Shown here one piece after another: positions 10,501 through 20,700 of a stretch of 64,000 nt of DNA (its first letter is position 1; the number at the start of each line of letters is the position of its first letter). Position numbers and translations under genes: made by a program. The notes beneath the pieces were generated by a model, which was not told the origin of the DNA, did not search any database, and was given only the letters and a program-made list of their open reading frames with translations. Source of the stretch: Symbiodinium natans (lineage: Eukaryota > Sar > Dinophyceae > Suessiales > Symbiodiniaceae); the NCBI GenBank assembly GCA_905221605.1, contig CAJNDS010002450.1, positions 119,824-183,823 on the forward strand. The letters run 5' to 3'.

Positions 10501-10912
10501 TTCTGGGCCTGTACTATATCGTAAAGTACCTGGAGTCCCTGGCGATCGTGAACAACGAGCTGACCCACCGGGAGAAGTAGATCAGCTACTCGAACGTGCA
10601 GAGTCTCTTCAACGACAGCAGCAAGAACGAGTACAAGCACATCCGCCGTCAAGGGATCCACAGGGCATTGTGTATGGCAAAGTGAATCGAAGCCGGCGAG
10701 TGGCAGTGGCCACAGCGTATGGATACAGCTTCCACGAGGCCAACTGTTCGAGCATCACAAAGGATGCCAAGCAGAGCCGGATGATGACAGTGGAAGAAGC
10801 TTTGCTTTTGGGCAAAGCACCGTGCCAAAGGTGCCTGCAGCCCATCTTCGATGAGCTGAAGCAGCTGAACCCCAACAACAAAGTGTTCGATGGACAGCGG
10901 AAGCGGAAGTGA
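4577..10912 (+). CDS. copia Gag-Pol polyprotein with C-terminal extension
   Basis: A single 2111-residue frame; ATG 4577 is the first ATG after the in-frame stop at 4499. Domains in order: Gag with a Lys/Gly-rich stretch; zinc knuckle CHTCGKPGHYSREC (about 310-323); aspartic protease with D431-TGA; a zinc-binding pre-integrase segment (H793, H797, C804, C807); integrase with catalytic D832, D904 and E944; a long acidic linker; reverse transcriptase from about 1350 with HVDD (1486-1489) in place of the usual YVDD; RNase H with D1672, E1713 and D1748. After RNase H comes an unusual tail: one hydrophobic helix (about 1888-1905), a Ser/Thr/Pro-rich repeat, then H2053-X3-C2057-X25-C2083-X2-C2086, which resembles the HxxxC...PCxxC zinc cassette of Ada-like metal-binding domains. 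All catalytic residues are present and there is no frameshift. The product would be cleaved by its own protease. Confidence 0.93.
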   Translation: MAQARAVSEAAQAAERATAAAEAVMRSANEQRRLESLSRIIQKPDMYKPETREQEIDQWMEWRHVMRNYLGVVDHQFLEELDVFEGNASNEVVLSTLNDGAKMRSRELYAILQSFVRNRPAKIVRNVGQSNGYEAWRLLMVEMQPKTRQRQLALMTQLNSMTFDPRKSLNEQLGKYEEVIREYERISGTTYPEDLKVSTLVSAAPSVLQVQLHMSLSSDTTYHDLKEKVLSYERSTTKWQAANGLQFPAVHQQEDGPVPMEIDKVTYPDGGKKGKKGDKGKTKKGKDKSKGKKGKMKDADGKANKPKGNCHTCGKPGHYSRECWWNTGGAGGAGSGKGGKDKNRKKVNQVQAEAQSSEATSSNPTATASSRTQAVRQIRLRTPPLTSTTEIFDISEEALFDLDQEYHINMISADEVVVDWKSHPPIAIVLDTGADASMVPYDYAALGVEGDGAPPNLLDAQGNPIATQANRKFDFWFKSKDGQEFAVREQCVVGNVKQPLLAVGKLLRRGWQLVHHGGTLTLQEPFGRGAPVGFKHNSLVAAGHIRSVQVVNALTEVPKSMPPTTPKLEKFPEEIQKLVGKMGMHSLPERGWKVHFESKATHLLDPRTWYDPDLYRARTTWMQTLKGLWIQVENSEDYSSEFRPYARICDEPRPRLTFVSMDSFGEGCFGGVGMPPKRSCRLENEIEVEDEVMEDALSAAETPLQEAPSSSSGRAEVRGHQQAATAKEVIQDMYLEEVSSDKAATAKEVIQDMYLEEVASDKAERAAKESMARQPNMMPRSDPEPTEDEKKKHQVTHMPYASWCSACVKTRARGDKRSERKDQKHIPVIQVDFFFTVVDPEGRPLEGQQDEQTCSLVAADLDTRMVLSVPGPNKGKQSLRKYVEDLVKFSIALHEDDGIILQSDGEPAIKAVVRVATEARAKMGRRTVQRTTPVQDHAANGAAERAVQTVRRLGNCLMEAVEEIHGKQPVGSDLRVWAQGHAAFLYNRFHVLQNFQKTPYELAFGGQPYKGKLCTFGETVFGKLVTPYKGGAQWCTGIWAGVNPHNGAHHILTENGAIESNAVRVSAEQLDVAKFKGLPWETKAVVIKIKKRVAPPEPLMVEVGPKPLSSAKAGDTPAGDADATHLGGAAAAQLGGATVARPDGPGDEAASDPPSSESEELMAERPQASSPSRSSKRRAEEDVEKLTEKLTEEVLDEISKDKDQVEFFKKLRKERMEREKGEKRKSEDAELPPRDLEGHIRQIQTVDSEWYDGDELWEPENHDTDFYESDHDATYHKHNTLDRPKGDTPPEVDEETLNHLDDLAELQEIERLEKMSVLVDVCPEEDAEWLSTTFVKTWKAEAKGEDVTTWWRRARLVARQYRHFNEFEPEDTFSPASTSSLLRLLPVVAQTWNTPIWIIDVKDAYLNVPQPKESPVIVKAPDSYVRKYGPKTWKLARVLPGQRRGSQEWYLFLNSDLKELGMEAMIEVPTLYRAVNKEERRAAQVHVDDAMVTGDARQVEPFLEKLGKKYTIKIQGPFGPGEAFEFLRRRFQVEWNGSITVRPAAHFYNDVYELLERPKLRSTPGPAGGDLFAEDASEEMADGKLYRTIVGKLLYISGERPDAQVVIQYLAAKASRPTVTATKILKHLVGYLKATEGQGINLKCEKGESIMRDGDPESYSYQTHHLVEAVSDSNFANDRTTRKSLSSGHIYLNKCLMFSFVRGQKVVTLSSGEAELVALTQTVGESILVKKAWEFLTREETWHLARTDSSVARAIATRLGVGKVRHLQTSCLWLQQWIARKELRMAAIPTSKNPTDCGTKILPGSRLKYLSFIMNLVDGKSNRIGTEEHRKEAMTLSPNLIRAIQAVMAMSLQGCIGGNDDQMVDMWTYVFIFANYFEPIVNNPIFGYGIMIMLLLVMCMLGANWKVEVRVSSKGADSKHETKEGLEPGYEDGRKGPGTTSERPSSSTSSGPTINIVLNTQDHGTTVERPSSSTSSGPVLYRKVPGVPGDREQRADPPGEVDQLLERAESLQRQQQERVQAHPPSRDPQGIVYGKVNRSRRVAVATAYGYSFHEANCSSITKDAKQSRMMTVEEALLLGKAPCQRCLQPIFDELKQLNPNNKVFDGQRKRK
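6741..6860 (+). repeat. In-frame 60-bp tandem duplication inside copia pol
   Basis: Two adjacent 60-bp copies (6741-6800 and 6801-6860) differ at very few bases. Each encodes a 20-residue block (AATAKEVIQDMYLEEV...) between protease and integrase. A recent slippage or duplication that kept the frame. Confidence 0.9.
10387..10512 (+). repeat. In-frame direct repeat in copia C-terminal tail
   Basis: Two copies about 78 bp apart (from 10387 and from 10465) each encode ERPSSSTSSGP. They lie between the predicted membrane helix and the C-terminal zinc motif. Confidence 0.8.
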
Positions 10913-11004
10913 ACATGACGGCTGGAAGTTTCCGTGGTAGAGTGCAGAGTGCTGAGTACAGACAGAGCTACACTTTTGACAGTTGGACATTAGCATGTTC
11001 AACT

Positions 11005-11013
11005 GAGGGGGCG
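11005..11013 (+). other. Polypurine tract of copia
   Basis: GAGGGGGCG sits immediately before the 3' LTR, the expected place for plus-strand priming. Confidence 0.75.
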
Positions 11014-11192
11014 TGTTAGACTGTATAGCCTGTCTTTCCCCCCAGTTGTGTAGAGTAGGCTGTAGGGAGGTAAGAAGTGTAGGCCAAACAACTGTTTTGC
11101 CTGAAATCTCACATGGCCCCTGCAGCAAAGACTGACACACACAAAGCGAGACATGCAAAGCCCTTTTGCTGAGAAAGAGGTGTAGATTTTCA
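11014..11192 (+). repeat. 3' LTR
   Basis: 179 bp identical to the 5' LTR, followed directly by the GGCTT target duplication at 11193-11197. Confidence 0.95.
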
Positions 11193-11197
11193 GGCTT
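11193..11197. repeat. Target site duplication, right copy (GGCTT)
   Basis: Matches 4012-4016. The flank then continues the interrupted repeat unit (GCGTGTGTGGCCTC), as in the empty paralogous sites at about 11883 and 12575. Confidence 0.9.
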
Positions 11198-13231
11198 GCG
11201 TGTGTGGCCTCCCCTCTGGCTGTCTGTTGAGACATTGCTTGCGCGCGGACATCTTTCCAGGTGGGCGCAGCTGCAAGCCAGGGTGAGCGGGACCTTTCGC
11301 TCGGGGCTGCTCCACTGGCTAACCACCATGGAGTGCCCTGGGCTGGTCTTGCCTCGATTTTTCTTGCTGTTAAGTCCCCGCTGGCTGACCACCATGGGGC
11401 ATACGCACGTCTTTCCTCTCCTTGGGGAGTTTGACCTCTCACACCCCTTTGCCAATGCGGGTTTGTTATCTGTCCTGGACGACGGGTACGGGATCCTGAC
11501 GGCCGAATATCGACTCTGGAGAGACCAATGCGGCGGTGCTGCCTCTCCCAGGCTGCGGGCACTTCTACGTAGAGAATAGGCACCTACTGCCTTGGCCTAG
11601 AGATATCGAACACCTGTGGAGTAACTTGGCCTTCAAAAGGGTCATCATCGTCTGTGCTTGGCTTGTGGCAGGACAGGCAGGATCTTTGCCCGCCTGGATG
11701 CTACCTGACGGCATCGCCTGGACGAAAGCTGTGTATACCACGGAGATCTTAGCGCTCTTGCAGGCTGCCAAAGTGATGTGAGCCCTCACATCTCCCTGCC
11801 GACGTATCTTATTGGCTTGGACTCTGGAGGGACCATTGCCTGCCAGATTGCGGTCCCCGAAACCCCGGCGAGCTTTCGGGCTTGCGTGTGTGGCCTCCGC
11901 TTTGGCTGTCTGCTGAGACTGTGCTTGTGCGCGGACATCTTTCTAGGTGGGCGCAGCTGCAAGCCAGGGTGAGAGGTGAACCTTCCGCTCGGGGCTGCTC
12001 CACTGGCTGACCACCATGGAGTGCCCTGGGCCGGTCTTGCCTTGATTGTTCTTTCTGTTAAGTCCCCACTGGCTGACCACCATGGGGCATACGCACGTCT
12101 TTCCTCTCCTTTGGGGAGTCTGACCTGTACCATCCCTTTGCCAATGCGGATCCGTGATTTGTCCTTGACGACGAGCACGGGAGCCTGACTATCGATGATG
12201 ACCTTGGTTCGAGCCGAATGACGTCGCACCAGTTGCTACATGATGGTGGTTTTGACAATCTGGCAGTGTCGCAATTTGCGACCCCCCGCATGCTTGCACC
12301 GGGACTTTAACGACGACTTCGACTAGTAGTTCCTAGTAGTTCGGCGCCTTTGCTTGCTTTGTTGCTTCTGTTTTCTTGTTTTTTGGGTGGTTGCGTGGTG
12401 TTCTTGGTGGTTTGCGCGCGCTGACTTCGTTTCACCCGTTACGTCGAGCCCAATAAGACCGGCCTACTGTGCTACTGATGTAGTAAAGGGGCGCCAGTCC
12501 AAAAAAAAAGCTTGGACTCTGGAGGGACCATTGCCTGCCAGATTGCAGTCCCCGAAACCCCGGCGAGCTTTCGGGCTTGCGTGTGTGGCCTCCGCTTTGG
12601 CTGTCTGATGAGACTGTGCTTGTGCGCGGACATCTATCTAGGTGGGCGCAGCTGCAAGCCAGGGTGAGAAGAGGACCTTCCGCTCGGGGCTGCTCCACTG
12701 GCTGACCACCATGGAGTGCCCTGGGCCGGTCTTGCCTTGATTGTTCTTGCTGTTAAGTCCCCACTGGCTGACCACCATGGGACATACGCGCGTCTTTCCT
12801 CTCCTTTGGGGAGTCTGACCTGTACCATCCCTTTGCCAATGCGGGTCTGTTATCTGTCCTTGACGACGAGTACGGGATCCTGACTATCGAATGATGACCT
12901 CGGTTCGAGTCGAATGACGTCGCACCAGTAGCTACATGATGGTGATTTTGAAAATCTGGCAGTGTCGCAATTTGCGACTCCCCGCATGCTCAGTGCTGTG
13001 TGATTGCACCGGGACTTCAACAACGACTTCGAGTACTGAGTGCGTGGGGTTACCTAGTAGTTCGGCGCCTTTGCTTGCTTTGTTGCTTCTGTTTCCTTGT
13101 TTTTTGGGTGGTTGCGTGGTGTTCTTGGTGGTTTGCGCGCGCTAACTTCGTTTCACCCGTTACGTCGAGCCCAACAAGACCGGCCTACTGTGCTACTGAT
13201 GTAGTAAAGGGGCGTCAGTCCAAAAAAAAAA
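11198..13231. repeat. Tandem array of ~0.65-0.72-kb CCATGG repeat units
   Basis: At least three units are seen: one resumes after copia to about 11815, one spans about 11816-12511 and one about 12512-13231. Shared landmarks are GGACTCTGGAGGGACCA at the left, a pair of CTGACCACCATGG cores in the middle, and GTAGTAAAGGGGCG plus a 9-10-base poly(A) at the right end of the last two (about 12500 and 13222). Unit three lacks about 25 bp that unit four has near 12990-13050. The poly(A) ends hint that the unit derives from a retroposed transcript, later amplified in tandem. No open frame is conserved. Confidence 0.8.
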
Positions 13232-14237
13232 TGAACACTTCTAGTCCGTCTGCAATTTGGAGTGGCCTGACACAACTGATGGGTATTCCTGCGTAGGAGG
13301 TCGATGAGGATAAATTGTCGCAAGCCTGTCTGTTGTCCCGCAATACAGCCGTCACTGATCCGTCAACTGCAGCTGAGGGAGTCAGCATGGGCTGACATGC
13401 CTCCTTCTGGAATTGGATACGTGGCCGGGCTGAGACACAGTTGTGCGCCTGAGGGGAGCTCTTGGTCGGTTTTCCAACTGGGAACCGTCAAAGTATTGGC
13501 TCTGACTCGGAGTTGATCCACTGGCTGACCACCATGGGGTGCCCTGGCTGGCTGACCACCATGGGGCGCGCGCTGGCTTTCCTTCTGCTGTAGGAGAAAG
13601 TGAGGTTTGACTCCCAGGTCGTCTTTCCCCTCTGAATCGGTAGCCGCTGCTTTGCAGGCTCCCTCTCTGGGAAGTGCTGACCGCAGCCCCTGTTTCTGCT
13701 TGGGTCTGTGGTCAAACTGGGCTCAGTTGTGCACTATAACTTTGGCCGGGCTCCGATAATAAAGCCACAAGTTGTGTCGGTTGCTCGGGGCTGCCCCACT
13801 GGCTGACCACCATGGGGTGCCCTGGGCTGGTCTTGCATCCATTGTTCTTGCCAACAAGTCCCCACTGGCTGACCACCATGGGGCGCGTGCTGGCCTTGCT
13901 TTCCCTCTGGGATATTGGGCCATTTTGTACCTTCCCTTTTCGCTATTGTGCGGTTGGTGCCTCACCGTGTCGGTCGGTAATTCTGATCTTCGATTTACAG
14001 CTTGCCGGCTGACCTTCTTTGCGCCAGTGGCTACATGATGGTGGTTTTGATGATCTGGCATACCCTCGCATTTTGCGACCCCCCCGTATGCTTTGCGCTG
14101 CTCGATTACACCTGGACTTCTGCGACGACTTCGAGTACTGAGCGCGGGGGACACGTAGACTTTTGGTGCTCTGTTCTTGCGGGTTGCTGCTGGTTGGTGG
14201 TTGTGTTTTGTGGTTGTTTTGGTGTGTGTTTGCTTTT
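13232..14237. repeat. Degenerate right end of the CCATGG repeat array
   Basis: The CTGACCACCATGG core recurs near 13525, 13551, 13800 and 13869. The unit end (GCTACATGATGGTGGTTTTGA) recurs at about 14029, as in the complete units. The array stops where the first TTTAGGG repeats begin at about 14238. No gene is seen. Confidence 0.7.
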
Positions 14238-14275
14238 GTTAGGGTTTAGGGTTTAGGCTTTATAGGGTTTAGGGT
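14238..14275. repeat. Short telomere-like tract (TTTAGGG)
   Basis: Four to five imperfect TTTAGGG units between the CCATGG array and the last visible ankyrin exon. Confidence 0.85.
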
Positions 14276-14289
14276 GAACTGTGGATACC

Positions 14290-14357
14290 GGGTCCCCAGC
14301 TATATCGTCCATGCCCAGCGAGGCAGCGATGTGAATCGCCGTTTGACCGTTCATGTC
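14290..14357 (-). CDS. Ankyrin exon 17 (last visible)
   Basis: Encodes DMNGQTAIHIAASLGMDDIA. The acceptor is GCTCAG|GACATG. The 3' end is uncertain (CCG|GTATCC near 14290, or a slightly earlier GA donor). No continuation is recognised in the CCATGG repeat array further left. Confidence 0.72.
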
Positions 14358-17300
14358 CTGAGCAGGTACCAGCCCCAATCCTGATCGAAGATGGTCGAAT
14401 TGCGACTGAAGGAAGGAAAGGAACACTCATACGGAGGTCGACTCCGAGTGTATGCACGGGGAAAGGGAGACCAGGACTAACCTAACCAGAAACCCCAACC
14501 AAGCACAGAGGCAAGTCCTGACAGGAGGGAGGCTGCCCCACTTGCCATATGCTCAGCTGTTTCCATGCGCGTAAGGCACGTGACCGGAAGGAAACTTCAC
14601 ATGCATCGGTAATCAACCAGCGCCTGACGAACGCTAGCAAGATGGTCGAGCACTCGGAGATTTTGGATTTTGGTACGTGCCGGCAGCGGCCATCCAATCC
14701 TTCGCTGCATGCTATCAGCAGGCAAGTTCGGACGGGAAGCGCGGAAATGCGCACAGCTCCACGCACAGTGGTCCCACGTAGGGGCATAGCACTCTCTGCA
14801 AAATGGACACCACAGCTCGGCATGTCCAGTCAGCTGGGATTGGAGTCTGGCCGGGCTGACCACAGCAGCCGTAAGCACCGCACGGCCATGAGCGCAGGTA
14901 GCACTCCACAGCTGAGAAGCTTGCTTGAGACGAGCAGGTTGGAAAATCGGGTTACCCGCAGCCACGGCGTCGAGTCTGCCCGAAGTTCTCCAGGCATCAA
15001 ACCGCCGAAAGCGCCATGCTTCTCTGAGTAGGTGCTTGAGACGGTCAAGTTGCAAGTTTTGAGTCCACCTGACGCATTGCCTCGGGACGGCCTGGTGGGT
15101 CCAAGAGCCATTGCGTTGCTGTTGCCAGCCCAGGAATTTGAGGCGGGTAGCAACAGCATATTGCCAAGTGCCACACATGGCGTTGGGTTGCCATCGCGCG
15201 CGGCCAAGTTGGACGAGTTTGGCCCACATGGAAATGGTTTGGTAGTCTGCCATGAACTGAAAGTCCAAGCTATGGCCGTGCATCAACGCACGCAGGTCAA
15301 GCGAGGCAGGTGATTTGCCACCATACAGGACACCAAAGAGGCGTTGCTGGAGCTGCTTCCAGGTACGCGCAGCACCATACACGAACCACGTGCCCCAGAC
15401 GGCCACAGGGATGACCAATTGCCGAATGAACTGGCACTTAGCCGTGAACGTCACAGGCAGGCAACCGATACGGCCAAGGCGTGTGCAGGCCTCACGAAGA
15501 CGGTCCTGATAAGTGGGCCTGTCTTTCCCATTGATGCGGGTGCGAAAGTCAACCCCCAGAATGCGCAGCGTGCGCACAACAGCAACAGCCCCAGACTGGC
15601 TGACCTCCTGAGCCGCGGCGGAACCGCGCGGAAGGAATTTTTGTTTGCTGACGTTTTCCTCGAGGCCAAGCATACCCGCCCAGCGCATCCAGAATCGGAG
15701 GGTGCGATCAAGCTGCGCATGGTTACGAACCGCAATGTTACGGTCGTCAAGGTAAGTGACAGCAGTAGCAGTGGGCTCTTCACGGGAGAAGGCTTGGATG
15801 GGAGCCCACAAGATCGCATTAAGAGCCATTGGAGAAATTGCATCTCCCTGGGGCAGGCTAGAACTAACCACTTCGGCTTCCGCACAAATGCAACCCTGTA
15901 AACCGAGCCATCTGTGTTGCTGGCTCCACTGAAACCTGCATAAATCGACCATTTCCGCGGGCATACCCAATTGGCTGAGGGCGTGCGTGGCTGTGCTAGG
16001 GTGAGCACGGTCGAAACATTTGGCATAATCTAGGGAGAGAATGCCAAAACACCGAACATACGCATTCTGCAAGGCATGCACCGCAGCGTGAACGCCACGC
16101 TGCTGGAAGCCGCCATGAGCACCAGGAGGGGCCCAGTTTTGCTGCCACGCTCTCGTAGTGGTTCGGCGAGCCCAGGCAGAACTAGCAATCCTGCAAAGGA
16201 TAGGTTCCAGGACCAAGGGGCGGGCATCCCCAACATTTAAACCAAACACAGGATGGGGGTCTTGCTTAGGGAGGTGAACCTGCAGATAGTATCGCCATTC
16301 CGTGGGATAGCACCGATGGTCGATCCACCTGTTCCAGAGATCTGCATAGGCCTGCCAGATGGGCAGAGTCCAGTGCCGGATTTCATCTCCTGACCAACCG
16401 TCAGCGCCAGCCGCTTTGCCATTAGAAGCACGAGCCTGCTCTTGGAGCTCGGCAGCAGTGAGCGGTTGCCAGCCGAGCCGAGGCACAGCATTACGCTGTC
16501 GAGCATGCTCATCACTCCAAGCGCGGTTCGCATCAACAGGGCTGACTTCACGTTGCCAAATGCGCCGCCAGAATGTGCGAAGAAAGGTCAGACTGCAAGC
16601 AACGCCATTGCTGGGAGTGCCGTCCAGCGAAACGAAGGCAGGCGCCGGCTTGCCACTGCGGCGCACCCACTTCCGCGCCATGCTGTCCGATGCACGAAGG
16701 CGCTCTTTCCAATCATTAAGGCGTTGGAGCTGCTCAGCCCGCTGCAGGTCTTGAATTTGCGTCTCCAAGTCGCCGATGGCAGTGTGCAAGGGCGTGAGCG
16801 GACCCGCGTGTCTGGCAGCGCGGCGGCGCAGCATCAAAGCTTCAGCATCGTTATGTCTGGCGACACATCTTTTTGCTTCGAGTAACTGCCCCAAGCGCCG
16901 CCGAAGTTTGCGCATCGCGAAGGACTGGTAGTCACAGGGCCTGCGTTGGCTGGCAGCGTCAGTGGGGACAGCCTTAGGCGGGGAACCCTTGGGCCTTGTG
17001 TGGTGCCAGGTGTTGTCCAGCCCCAAGGCCTCACGCGCTTGGCAAGAAGCAGCTTCCACAAGGGCATGGAACTTGTGGCTTTCCTCATCAGGGTTGGGCT
17101 GCAGAGGGAGAGTCCTGAGCAGTTCGGTGGCTTCCTCGTGGCTTTGGAGTCCTAAGCCCTAAACCCTAAACCCTAAACCCTAAACCCTAAACTCTAAACC
17201 CTAACCAAAAAAAAAAACTGTTCAGGCCAAAATCCTTGAACCTCAAACGCCCAAACCCTGGACCCCAAAACCCCCAACCCCCACAAACCCCACAACCACT

Positions 17301-17652
17301 GAACCCACGATCCCCCCGAGAAGAAAACCAACCACCAAGCCGTCCTCGAAAAATGCCAAGGAGCCCACCCACCCCCCAAACCCTACTTGGAGGAGGTTCA
17401 TGGTACTTACTAACCCAATAAGAACTGTGCTGAAAACCCAAGTAGAAACGCATTAGGGCACGTGAGGGGCTTCTAAGTGTGTTATAAGTACAGTATGTCG
17501 CTAAACCCTAACCCTATACCCTAAACCCTGTACAGTTACAACTCGGTAATAAGTAGGCCCCACAAGATCACTTAGCGACGAAGCGTCGGATGCATCGGCT
17601 TCTGCCCGTGATCTGAGTAAAAGCTCCTGACCAAGCGTGGACAAGCAGGGTC

Positions 17653-17718
<66 letters not shown>

Positions 17719-20700
17719 GGTTTAGGGTTTAGGGTTTAGGGTTTAAGGTTCGATGTAGAATCTTCGTGGCCCAACCATGAACTAGTGTAGGAATAAACCT
17801 TGAAAGGAACATGCCGCGTTGGCGTGCCACCTTTGGTGTGGGGTGGGATGAACAAGAACTAGGACCCAGAGTAGGCCCTTATTGTCATTTTTTGAGGCTT
17901 GTTCTCATATAAGTCCCTTTAAACCAAAAAGAGAGCCCTTCTATTCCCATGTACTCCTGGGCCTCGAGAAAGGGGGCATCCACAATCAGGACTGAAAAAG
18001 CGCCATGCCCCTGGGTTCCCTTATAAAGTAACTGGCCAAAAAAGGGGCGCCCTTGAGATTCCCTTTTAAAGTAAATAGCCAACAGCGGGGAGCCCTTGTG
18101 ATGAGATGGTTACTGGGATAGTATTAAAAATTTAGATGCTTATTCCTCATTGGGTTTAAGCACCCTTAAAAATCAAAAATGCTACCCAACTATGACATAG
18201 TAAAATTTTCTTTCAGTTGAGACTTCCTCCACGATTGCTTGATGGACGCCCGGGTTCGCCCTTGGGTTGGGTTTGGGGTTCAGTGTTTAGGGTTTGGGAG
18301 AATTTGCGGGCTAAAGGGGCTTAGGGCTTGGGCTCAGTATCCTTATCTTTGGGGCCCTTTCGGTGGCTTTCTTTGAGCTGAACATAGGGCCTGTGAGTAT
18401 GCTAGGCTTAGTCTAGCCCTAAACCCTAAACCCTAAGCCCTAAACCCTTAAAACCTAAACGTGAACCCTTAAACCCTACTCCCTAGATCAGTTTGCAACA
18501 ACATGCATTTCCCAAGTGTAAAGCCCCGAGCTGCCTCCACCATAGGAGCCCAAACAATTGCCTGAATCATTCCCTTGTAACCCCTGTAAACAGTAATAGC
18601 AATAACAAGAACAAGAATAGCAATTACGACATCATTACTATCATGGTTACTGCTATTGCACACTACTCGAAAGAATTTCCCTTTTGTACCAGTAGCTAAA
18701 CGTGCCCCTAGACCCCTGTACTAACACTGCAGGGCATCGCAAGAACCATGGAGCATGACTTTAAGACTCTTTGGGTTTAGGGTGTAGTGTTCAGGGTTCT
18801 TAGGGTTTAGGCTTTAGGGCTTAGGGTTTAGGGTTTAGGGTTGGGGGTTTAGGGCCCCCAAAGCCCCTTGCGTGCGGCAGAGCGGCGACGACCCGGCCAT
18901 GACCGCCCCAGACGGCATCGTGAAGCACGCTGCTCCCTGCCCAGTCGACAGAGGTGGGCGGATTCCCAAGCTCCAGCAGATGCTGCACCATGTCCTCCAG
19001 GTTTTAGGGTTTTTGGGGGTTTAGGGTTCACGGGTTAATTAGGGAGGGTTTCGGGTTTGGGGTTTGGGGTTTAGGGTGTAGGGTTTAGGGTTTAGGGTTT
19101 AGGGTTTAGGGTTTAGGGTTTAGGGTTTAGGGTTTAGGGTTTAGGGTTTAGGGTTTAGGGTTTAGGGTTTAGGGTTTAGGGTTTAGGGTTTAGGGTTTAG
19201 GGTTTAGGGTTTAGGGTTTAGGTCGCATGTCAAGTACACCCCCTGAGCCCTAAGCATGCCCACTCCCTCTGAACCTCTTAAAGTGTAATCTGGCTGGTTC
19301 TTAGTAGGGAATGAGGGAATGAAGTATCCTATATAACCCCTTAAAGGGCAGAATATAGGGCCCTAACTCCCTCATTCCCGACTCAGAACCAGGAAACTTA
19401 AAGTGCAATTCGAAGCCCTTCCCGGGTCCGCGTGACCGTTGGCGGCTGCCCAATGCATCGGGCTCGCCCCCTCGTGATCACGGACTGCACTTGCCGCGCT
19501 TGCCACGCCGTGCAGGCGCAGAACTTCTGCGACCTGCGAAGCGCACGCGCGCTTGTGCACGGCTTGTCAAAAATCGGGCCCCTCCTTTTGAAGCGCCCCA
19601 ACAACTATGAAACCCCTGAAACCTACACCCCAAGCCAACCCGAAATTAGGAACCCTATACCATATAGAATCCCTTAACGGTCATATTTAGGGCCCCGATT
19701 CCCTCATTCCCTATTCAGAACCAAGGGCTTCACGTGCCTTAAATTATGCCCAGCTGCAGGGACGTGACCTTGCGCTGCAGCTGCATGGTACACGGTGCTG
19801 GCCCTCTCCACTGCGGGAGCTGCTTTCACCCTGCCTGCCCGACTCGAAACGAACCTGGAGGGCTGCTCTCCATTTCGGTCCCCTGCAAAGTCTAGGGTCC
19901 AGGGTCCGGGGTCTGGGATTTAGGATTTGGGGTTTAGGCGTTAGGGTCCAGGGTCCAGGGTTGAGAGGACGTCCTCTAAACAGAGATCCCATGACAAGAA
20001 CCACCTCCAAAGGCCTCATTCGGATTGAACCCCGGCGCCTGGCGAATCGGTCGCGTGACCAGAACGAGCCGCTCCTCACGACGATCTGCTCCCGATCCGA
20101 AGCTGGGCGGTCGTCCTCCTCTGGCCAAACATCGGCCCCCTGCTGCCTGGGTTGCTGCTACGGAACTACGATGATGAGGAAACCCTTCAGGCTCCGAAAC
20201 TGATCTTGCTGCAACTTAACGTAAGCTTCCTTTTGCTAGACCATAAGCATCTTAGCAAATAAGGGCACCCTTTTTTTGGGGGGCGGGGTTGCTTTACAAG
20301 GGAACCCAGAACCCAACAACCAGGATAAAGGGTACCACTGGGCTACCAAGTCCTTCATAGCTATCCACTTCTTGACAACTGCAGCATTTTCCTTCTTATA
20401 CAGACAAAAAATGGAACCATCGGTTTTTTTCTTTATGTGTTATTTTCCTTCCTTATACAGACAATGGGCGGATTGTTCTCGTTAGTTTTCTGGGTGGTTC
20501 TTAAGCAAATCGTGGTTTAAGATTAAAGCTCCTTGAGAGCTAGCTGCAGGAGCTCCTTGACAACGGCAAGGGTACTTACGTGGTCCCTTAGTATGGGCCC
20601 TCAAAAGGGTGCCCCTTATAGACCCCTTATGTACCCTATACAAAGTAGGGGCCCATACATCAGAACCCTTTCAAGGGAGGTCGGTTAGGGACCTCAAAAA

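Larger units (their letters stand above)
4017..11192 (+). mobile_element. Complete Ty1/copia-type LTR retrotransposon
   Basis: This is a full-length element of 7176 bp. It has two 179-bp LTRs that are identical by eye (TG...CA ends), a primer-binding site, one 2111-codon Gag-Pol frame, a purine-rich tract before the 3' LTR and a 5-bp GGCTT target duplication. The order integrase, then reverse transcriptase, then RNase H places it in the Ty1/copia group. It is inserted in a tandem repeat unit; the uninterrupted site (GGCGAGCTTTCGGGCTTGCG) survives in paralogous units near 11870 and 12560. Identical LTRs and an intact frame imply a recent and perhaps still active insertion. Confidence 0.95.

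Noticed and set aside
4577-10912. DNA methyltransferase domain in the copia polyprotein
   Set aside because: Some dinoflagellate retrotransposons carry one, but no methyltransferase motifs (such as PCQ or ENV boxes) were found in this frame.
18469-18663. Minus frame with a hydrophobic run (IAILVLVIAITVY)
   Set aside because: Arises from an AAT/AAC/AAG-rich simple stretch; no supporting splice or family signal.
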